This document shows positions 20,748-26,769 of a stretch of 26,769 nt of DNA, piece after piece (position 1 is the first letter of the stretch; the number at the start of each line of letters is the position of its first letter). The position numbers were made by a program, and so were the translations under genes. The DNA is from Tieghemiomyces parasiticus (taxonomy: Eukaryota; Kickxellomycota; Dimargaritomycetes; Dimargaritales; Dimargaritaceae), in the NCBI GenBank assembly GCA_027575765.1, contig JANBPT010000663.1:1-26769 (forward strand), written 5' to 3'. Below the pieces are notes generated by a model. That model saw only the letters and a program-made list of their open reading frames with translations, was not told where the DNA came from and did no database searches.

Positions 20748-21509
20748 GGTCGGCATCGTAGAACACGGTAATAACCCATCCGCCCCTCGGGCCAGCCACT
20801 TTCATCAAACGGCTGGGGGTAGTGGCGGCTCACTTTGCCATTTAGCATGTGGGTACCTTGGTGGTACCGATCCTCTACAGTTTGTGGGTGCCCAAACAGA
20901 ATCGTTTGACCCCCTTCCCGCCGTTCCAACTTTTTGGCAGTGGAGTTAGGCACCTCCCCCCCCACAACGCCTGTGTTTGTACATAGTTTTATACTGTTCT
21001 TATCCTATTAAGGCCCTGATTGCAACTAGCAACTGAGTCTAAATTACTCGTGCTGTCTGATAATGTGCCTGACCAATTTCATTTCCCTCCCCAAATCTGC
21101 AATGTTATGTCACTGAGGGGACCTTGTTGCGATGGGAGTTCAACCATTAGCCAATCGCGGCAATGTATCATAAATCATCATCCAATTCATTAGCAAGATA
21201 CCTTTATCCATAATGCAAGAGACCCGAGGTCTCGCTGCGGTGAGTTGTTCGACCTCTTTTGCAGTAAAAGTCGATTGGGCAGCTTGACCGTGTCGGGAAG
21301 CTAAAAGCAGCGAAAAGAACTAGGTTTGGGTAAGCATGGAGGCTGACTGGAGCACCTAGCTTAGCTACTCGCTACCAAGAAAGGGGGGGGGCAATGCACA
21401 CAGGTTGTGAATGTTTATGGGCCAAGCAGATACATTATCAAATCCATTCAATTTTGTGGAAGAATGAATTCCAGGGGCCGGGTGTAATATTGAATAGAAA
21501 GCAGTATAG
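20748..21509. other. Intergenic, downstream of the bHLH gene
   Basis: No supported gene. Runs of eight C (20956-20963) and nine G (21383-21391) are present; the rest is mixed sequence with short chance frames. Confidence 0.5.
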
Positions 21510-21791
21510 GTAAAACGTGGATGGTCAAATGACGATGGTACTGGCGAGATGTTTGTTTGGCCTGAACTATCCAAGGTCGGCTTCGGCAGTCCTGTATGGA
21601 ATGAGTGGGGAGGTCCCCACCACCTCCGACCCCCTTGCGCTCACCAAATTGTGGCAGATCAACCACGGCGGGACGAATACGCCACCATATGCACGGGTAC
21701 AGTGAAGCCAATTACCCTTGACCAACACGCTCTCCCCTCTCCTCCCACCCAGTTTATTACCCACTACATTATATTCGAGGCTGAGAAGTAA
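21510..21791 (+). CDS. Possible exon(s) of an unrecognised gene
   Basis: A frame follows TATAG at 21509 and runs 93 codons to a TAA at 21789; its first ATG is at 21549. The residues look protein-like (EMFVWPELSKVGFGSPVWNE, later FITHYIIFEAEK) but I know no matching family. A stretch of about 50 bp before 21752 is intron-like, with a CTTGAC branch-like site, a long C/T tract and CCCAG. A donor-like GTAATA overlaps the stop (21788); splicing from it to the CCACCAG near 21901 would keep the frame and add VIFFEPEAYWLPPTL before a TGA. This is a weak gene model; it may be linked to the short exon at 21946. Confidence 0.3.
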   Translation, partial: VKRGWSNDDGTGEMFVWPELSKVGFGSPVWNEWGGPHHLRPPCAHQIVADQPRRDEYATICTGTVKPITLDQHALPSPPTQFITHYIIFEAEK

Positions 21792-21945
21792 TACCTCCCG
21801 TCTTCTAGTTCTCCTTGCCATATTCTGACCCCTTTATCCTGTCACCCCGTGGGGACACCTTCTACCCCAAGGCTCACTGGAGCCACGTTTTCTCCACCAG
21901 GGTTATTTTTTTTGAGCCGGAGGCATACTGGCTGCCGCCTACCCT

Positions 21946-22070
21946 ATGAGAATCGCCGCGTTTTACGCGACGTTAGGTAAGCAATTACCTCATCCCTCTC
22001 CTCCTAGACTACATGAATTTTCACGTATTTACCAGGGGCCACGCGCCAACTGCTCAAACTTGCGACATAG
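21946..22070 (+). CDS. Short conserved exon (MRIAAFYATL), intact donor
   Basis: ATG at 21946 opens MRIAAFYATL and is followed by a consensus donor, G/GTAAGC, at 21977. Splicing to ACCAG at 22035 gives a peptide of only 21 residues ending at TAG 22068 (adding GATRQLLKLAT). The first 30 bases match the copy at 4621 with mostly silent differences, which argues that the frame is or was translated. Other acceptors (CAG near 22094) give a longer ending. The start may instead be internal: an AG followed by CCGGA precedes both copies, and the upstream frame here is open back to a TGA about 35 bp before. I do not recognise the protein; it could be a first exon, a tiny protein or a last exon. Confidence 0.35.
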
Positions 22071-22167
22071 CAACTGTCCAGTAATTTTATCAGCATGGGC
22101 CCCAGCCCGTCTCCAGGTTCCCTCTTCGTTTCGTCATCTACTTGTTACACTGCTTAACAGTGTATAG

Positions 22168-22799
22168 CATTCCCCACTGCTGAGGGGCCTTCCACCTCTC
22201 CAATAAACTTTCACCAGCTGTCAAATTGTCCAGTTGGCACCCAGTCCTATTTGTGAGTGTCACAGTTGGGCTGTGGGGTTGGTGGGAGGGTGGTTTGTGG
22301 GGGTATGGAGTCACACAGGAGTTCGGATTTGGCATTATATATAAATATATCATTTAATACACCAGAATAAAGCATACTAAAAAAATTGCAGGAATATACC
22401 TCAATACCAATGAAATCCCCAAGGCCATGGTTGCAATCTTGGTTCTGGTTTATATACTAATGGGTGGGGAATCTGTCAATCCCTTATTGGGTATGTGTTC
22501 CGCTCTGCCTAGTGATAGTAAAAAATAGTGCATTTCCTCATCAGAATTGCTATTCTGGGGCTGGTTGCCTTACAAGGTATTGGTGAGACCTCTACTTCTC
22601 TTTAAGAGGAAGAGCACAAGTTGGCTCCACAACAATGTTGTGCCTTGTTGCAGTTCATGTTCAGTAAAATAAACAAAGGAGAATCATAATATAGAATTAT
22701 GCAGAAAGAGGTTCTGATTTATTCAATAGTGCACTAGGAACTACATATATTTACTAGTTAATAGAAAAATGCCAGTACAGTTGACTCTATTGTTAATGT
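22168..22799. other. AT-rich repeat-derived DNA
   Basis: Base composition shifts to AT-rich at about 22.2 kb and no gene is supported. TATATA near 22451 and CCACAACAATGTTGTG at about 22627 (similar to CCACAAACAATGTTGTG at 24231) suggest transposon relics. Confidence 0.5.
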
Positions 22800-23300
22800 A
22801 AGTATTTTCATGGATCTATCATTGGCAGTAGATAATATGATAAAGGTAAAATAATAATACAGTACAAAATAATACCTCCTTTTAGCAACAATATCATATG
22901 GTTGCCAGAGCTAACAAAATATCCAAACCAAGTAACCTAGGTTAAGGTATCGAATTAAAGGGCTCACGACCCTGCTGCACAACAATGTGAAGCATATCAA
23001 GATCTGAATGCTGGTACAACTTTGGAGATGGCCTCTACAAAACTTTAGAGTGCCTAAAAGTATGCAGGCAGACATGGGGTGTCCTAATCTACACAGAAAA
23101 AACGAATCAGAGAACAATAAAAAAAGTTACCAACCAGACAAACTCAATCAGCAGATATCAATAAATGAGCTTAAGGGAATATTGTTATTGCAGGTTTGCT
23201 AGAGAAAAATTCAATGGATGGCACAATGGGACAGGATATTGGAAAAAGCTGCCGGGCCCTGTGTTGCATACTTGGGCCCGGCTTTTATACTATGACTATA
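22800..23300 (-). mobile_element. LTR-like relic, copy A, minus orientation
   Basis: Read on the minus strand, TATAAAAG (23282-23289) is directly followed by a 9-bp perfect hairpin (GCCGGGCCC with GGGCCCGGC, 23251-23282). The segment at 22813-22935 resembles 24628-24735 over about 110 bp, sharing CATTGGCAG, a central CATAT block and ATATCCAAA. It lies about 190 bp before tRNA-Pro. Ends were not defined. Confidence 0.5.
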
Positions 23301-23472
23301 ATAAAGGATTAACACTAATTGGCAGAGGGCCTGGCTGGCCCCCCGTCTCTTCCGGGCCTCTCCCAGAGGTTGCCCGGTCTCTTTTCTTTGGTTATTCTTG
23401 ATGGTTGTATAGGCGCGGCCTATTACAGCTCTTCAAAGGTATAAGCCGTGCTTGGCTTCACATCAACATGGA

Positions 23473-23544
23473 GGCTCAATGGTTTAGTGGTATAATACTC
23501 CCTTAGGGTGGGAGTGGTCCTGGGTTCGATTCCCAGTTGAGCCC
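23473..23544 (+). tRNA. tRNA-Pro (anticodon AGG)
   Basis: A complete cloverleaf can be drawn in 72 nt: acceptor GGCTCAA with TTGAGCC, anticodon stem CTCCC/GGGAG around loop TTAGGGT (anticodon AGG), and T-arm CTGGG-TTCGATT-CCCAG. No intron. A TTTTT run a few bases downstream can act as the RNA polymerase III terminator. Confidence 0.95.
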
Positions 23545-24120
23545 ATATTTTTAATTTTTACCCTATCGACCAATATGGTAGCAGTGCCCATGTTTACTAC
23601 TCCAACAACGATCCGAGATAAATAGCTGGTTAGCCTTGCAGACAGCCCTCTCTCATTACCTGGCTAACCAGCTTGCTTGTGGTATGCAAGTCCCCAAGAG
23701 GTGGTTTTATTGCAGTTCTTGCAAGATAGATAAAGACATTGGTAATTGGGTTTGCATGCTTATATTGCTAGGAAATGTGTGAGGGTCAGGTCTTGATTAA
23801 GTCTCAGTAGCTAGTCATGAAGAGTTCTTGGAATGTTTGCCATAGTCAATTGTTAGCACTTAAGGGGCCATGCTTGTTCCTGTGTAGCATTGTGGTGGCT
23901 TGCAGGATCTTGTGGCACATTGGCTTTGGGATGCCAACAGTTGTAAAAATCTCCATTTTCTGCCTTCCCTTTTATATTTGATAAACTGCCATTATTATCA
24001 GGTTCAGCTATTGTTTGATTGTATTGCCACATGATACATATCACAGGCTGTCACTTCATAAGGGCAGTCTTCTGAGTTTATTATTTTCAATTATCTATAT
24101 GCCCACCTCCCTTTCTGTGT
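23545..24120. other. AT-rich spacer downstream of tRNA-Pro
   Basis: No gene is supported. It probably includes the U3 part of the plus-oriented LTR whose TATA box is at 24136. Confidence 0.45.
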
Positions 24121-24376
24121 TCACCTTTTCATAAGTATAAATAGGGCTGTCATGCCTCTTCAATAAAATGAAAAACTTTTAACTCAATTTGAGATTTAAT
24201 TGAATTATTCCCCCTTTACTATGCCAATTTCCACAAACAATGTTGTGTTGATATTAGGCCCAAGTCTAATACCATAACCAAAAGGCTATTCTACTATCAC
24301 AGAATTTATGGTTCTGAAATAGTAGACTTGGACTTTACCTTGGGACAATCTAATGTGGTGGTTCCCAATCACCACA
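24121..24376 (+). mobile_element. LTR 3' part, plus orientation
   Basis: TATAAATA (24136-24143) is followed 18 bp later by AATAAA (24162-24167), as in the R region of an LTR. The last 76 bp (24301-24376) repeat positions 1-76 and end in CACCACA. A hairpin pairs TCTACTAT with ATAGTAGA around 24290-24327. Sequence after 24376 differs from that after 76, so 24376 is a likely element end. The left end is not resolved. Confidence 0.55.
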
Positions 24377-24627
24377 TATATACCCTAGAGGTGTGATAAG
24401 TCTTTGATAGGGTCTCAGGTAGTTAGTTATAATAATACTTGTTGTGTTGTCCTGGCCAATTATAGACACTGGTATGGTAGTAGTGGTTCCTGTGCAGTCC
24501 TTGTGGTGGCTCACAGGGATAAGTGTAGTGTCAGCATTTGGATACCAACAAACAGGAATAATATGTATACTTGGAAATAGCCTACTGTTGAATAGTATAT
24601 TATACTGTCAATGATGGTGTGGTCATG
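24377..24627. other. AT-rich stretch, nothing identified
   Basis: No open frame of useful length and no recognisable repeat apart from AT-rich words. Confidence 0.4.
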
Positions 24628-25030
24628 GTTCCATCATTGGCAGAAACAAAAATAATAAAGATACAGGAAAACCCTTCCAGCAGTCATATCTGTTGGCCAC
24701 CAAAGTTAAGTAATATCCAAAACAATTGGACCAGACTCAATAAATCAGCTAATTATATTTAGCCCCTACCATACGTCAAAAATGTGGAGCTTAGCCTTAT
24801 TTATATACCAAAGATGTAATAACAATAAAACTCCACTGAACTACAGAAGTTCAGGATACTGTAATAATGATAATGTATAGTGACAATAACCTACTAAAGG
24901 TTGATGGAGTAAATAATGGACTACAAAAGTTGCCAGGTCAACAAATAACCAAAAGATATTATGGAAATAGCTTTATCAGAAAGAACTCTCCTTGCCACAG
25001 TGAGCCACTGTGGCTTGACTGTATATACTT
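24628..25030 (-). mobile_element. LTR-like relic, copy B
   Basis: 24628-24735 is a diverged copy of 22813-22935. Further right, a perfect 9-bp hairpin (GCCACAGTG with CACTGTGGC, 24994-25014) lies just beside TATATA at about 25022, which on the minus strand gives the order TATA box then hairpin seen in copy A. Confidence 0.5.
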
Positions 25031-25319
25031 GGGCAATCACTAAGTGGCAAGTTATGATCTACATGTGGTGTTTCTAAAGTAATTCTATTGGTCTTACTAT
25101 GACCTGCCCAGTTTCACCTAGGCCTTAATTATAAAACTAATCTTGCTGGGATATGTATCTTAGCTTCTAAATCTCATTCAGTGTGAAACATACAGACGGC
25201 TCCACAAAAATGTGATGCTAAGCCCTGGATAACAATCTTCAGTTGAGCCATACACAACAACAGTCTGGACTCAACAGCAAACAAGGGGGAGTGATGGTAA
25301 TGGTTTGTTTACTAACAGC

Positions 25320-25475
25320 ACTATTATAAAAAGTATGGGACTGCAATGGTGCCCACATACGTAAAGAAATAAAATAGAATAAAGAAATTGTACTAGTGAA
25401 GTAGCATAGAGATAAATGTGTAAAGCAAATTAACTGGCAAGCCCTTGCCTAGCTGTGTGGGCTTGCTTTTATACT
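25320..25475 (-). mobile_element. LTR-like TATA and hairpin, minus orientation
   Basis: On the minus strand TATAAAAG (25466-25473) leads into an 8-bp perfect hairpin (GCAAGCCC 25437-25444 with GGGCTTGC 25459-25466), the same arrangement as at 23.25 kb. It lies about 420 bp before tRNA-Ile. Boundaries are approximate. Confidence 0.5.
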
Positions 25476-25892
25476 GGCGTGCGGGGGAAAGGATCTACAT
25501 CTCCCTGCATGGGGGCCGTAACCTTAAACCTTGATACCTGTTTTCCCCCTTGAGGTGCTTGGCAGTTGTTTACACTTTCCCAGTGTTGGCGTGCCTGTTA
25601 AATACCTTCCAGAGATTAAGCCGGTATTGGCACCTGAAAAATGTAATATAAAGGTATCAACGGTTTAGTATCCAGGTTTCCAAAAAGTAAAAAAACAAGA
25701 GTAGAGGTTCTGAAATTCGTCCCCCTCCCTAGTTCCGGGCGACGACGACCTGAGGTTTTATGTCCCCAAAGTCAACAAGTTAAAATAGACTCGGTAAGCA
25801 TCAAACTATAAGCTTGCAACAAGATGACGTAGACATGAGGAAAGCTAGAGGTTAAGGCAGGGGTAAGTGCTGCACTCATCACAAAAATGTGA

Positions 25893-25967
25893 GCCCTATT
25901 AGCTCAGTTGGTTTAGAGCGTCGTGCTAATAACGCGAAGGTCGTAGGTTCGATCCCTGCATGGGGCA
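25893..25967 (+). tRNA. tRNA-Ile (anticodon AAT)
   Basis: Acceptor GCCCTAT pairs with ATGGGGC (one T-G wobble); the D-arm is GCTC...GAGC; anticodon stem TCGTG/CGCGA encloses CTAATAA (anticodon AAT); the T-arm is GTAGG-TTCGATC-CCTGC. The length is 75 nt with A as the discriminator base. TTTT follows at about 25972. Confidence 0.95.
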
Positions 25968-26569
25968 ATCATTTTACATGAGTCATGATTAGCTGCTGCA
26001 AGGTAATGGTGATCTTTTTGCTCCATTATGACTAGAAGCAATCTAGAAAACACCAAAGTGTTGAAAGTAGGAAATAGTAAACGCAAAAGGAGAGGAAAAG
26101 GGGAATTAGCTGACTTTTGCCCCTAGTAGGTTTTAGGCTATTAAAGGACCACTTATGGGAAATTCTAACCCCTCAGAGAGTATGCATGACATCCAAACAA
26201 CCAAGATAAGGAAAGAGAGTATTTATGCCTGTCCTTTCCCCTTTTGATCTAAGGACTCACTAGCTGCACTTAGCTAGCAAATTGTAGTCCTGAGAATAGC
26301 CATCCTACTGAGCAACATGAAGAGGAACATTCTCCCTTCTGGATGTCATATGGCTTCCCTCACTCCCTCCTTTCTACCTTGCTGGTAATAACTCACCTTT
26401 GCCCCCAGGAGAGCTTATTTAAAGTGACCTAGGCACCCAACACTATTTGAAGACTTGTCTGCAAAGTAAATAACATCATTACATCTAATTGCCTCCTCAC
26501 TAATGGCCACCTTGCCAACCTGATTACAATACCTACTTTCCCTACTTGGTTACAACTTCTAAATTGTAG
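25968..26569 (+). mobile_element. Probable LTR/leader of a retrotransposon entering from the right
   Basis: AT-rich sequence downstream of tRNA-Ile leads to a Gag-like frame. TTATTTAAAG near 26416 could be its TATA region. LTR ends, primer-binding site and target duplication could not be fixed. Confidence 0.35.
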
Positions 26570-26769
26570 ACACTTTTTTACTTGTCTTTCCACACTTGTC
26601 ACCATGTCAGCCCAACCTGTCCTCCCTCCATCCATGGCCTTGCCAATATGATTGCAGAATTCACTGGTGACCCTCAAGGCCCCACCTGGCAGAGCTGGGT
26701 ATTCTGTACTAATGATGCCATCAATGCATTCTATCCATCCCTGGAGCCTGCTGCACATTTCTACATTAT
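26570..26769 (+). CDS. gag: Gag N-terminus of an LTR retrotransposon, cut by the window end
   Basis: A frame open from 26570 to the window end has its first ATG at 26648 and encodes MIAEFTGDPQGPTWQSWVF, then FYPSLEP. This fits the start of Ty-like capsid domains (Phe-x-Gly-Asp, then Trp), and it parallels the stub at 3.7 kb. A better-placed ATG at 26604 (context CACCATGT) is in another frame and stops after 15 codons, so either the start is at 26648 or a frameshift has occurred. The remaining Gag-Pol lies beyond the window. Confidence 0.5.

Noticed and set aside
1..26769. CRISPR arrays, rRNA genes, bacterial operons
   Set aside because: No spaced direct repeats or rRNA sequence were seen; spliced genes, TATA boxes and tRNA structure point to a eukaryotic nucleus.

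Overview
The window reads as nuclear DNA of a fungus, probably an early-diverging lineage. The grounds are introns of about 140-270 bp with GTAAGT-type donors, short TATA boxes about 100-200 bp before most start codons, a yeast-like (Ddp1/Aps1-type) Nudix family, a fungal-style bHLH factor, and Ty-like LTR remnants beside tRNA genes. Animal-type aromatic amino acid hydroxylases are rare in fungi and, to my knowledge, have been described mainly in basal groups such as Mortierella. The assignment is an inference; no species is claimed.

Layout. 1-3.8 kb is repeat-derived: a 76-bp repeat end shared with 24.3 kb, a decayed reading frame of unknown function (960-2781), and two diverged LTR-like promoter segments facing each other (about 2.8-3.8 kb), the right one followed by a Gag-like stub. 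3.8-22.1 kb is a gene island with every recognised gene on the + strand: a decayed short exon (4621), aromatic amino acid hydroxylase 1 (6471-7643), hydroxylase 2 (10821-12488), Nudix hydrolase 1 (13910-15261, five exons), Nudix hydrolase 2 (16431-17667, five exons), a bHLH factor (19650-20747, two exons), and a second copy of the short exon (21946). From about 22.2 kb to the end the DNA is AT-rich and made of LTR relics around tRNA-Pro(AGG) and tRNA-Ile(AAT). The window ends inside the Gag start of another LTR element.

How the genes relate. Two tandem paralogue pairs sit next to each other. The hydroxylases differ in architecture: copy 2 has an ACT regulatory domain and a C-terminal oligomerisation helix, and copy 1 has neither. 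The Nudix pair shares all four intron positions and phases; copy 1 carries a two-residue insertion inside its Nudix box. The bHLH factor has a basic region of the CACGTG-binding class, and a CACGTG lies 35 bp before the hydroxylase-2 start, so local regulation is possible but not shown. No CRISPR, rRNA or plasmid feature was seen.
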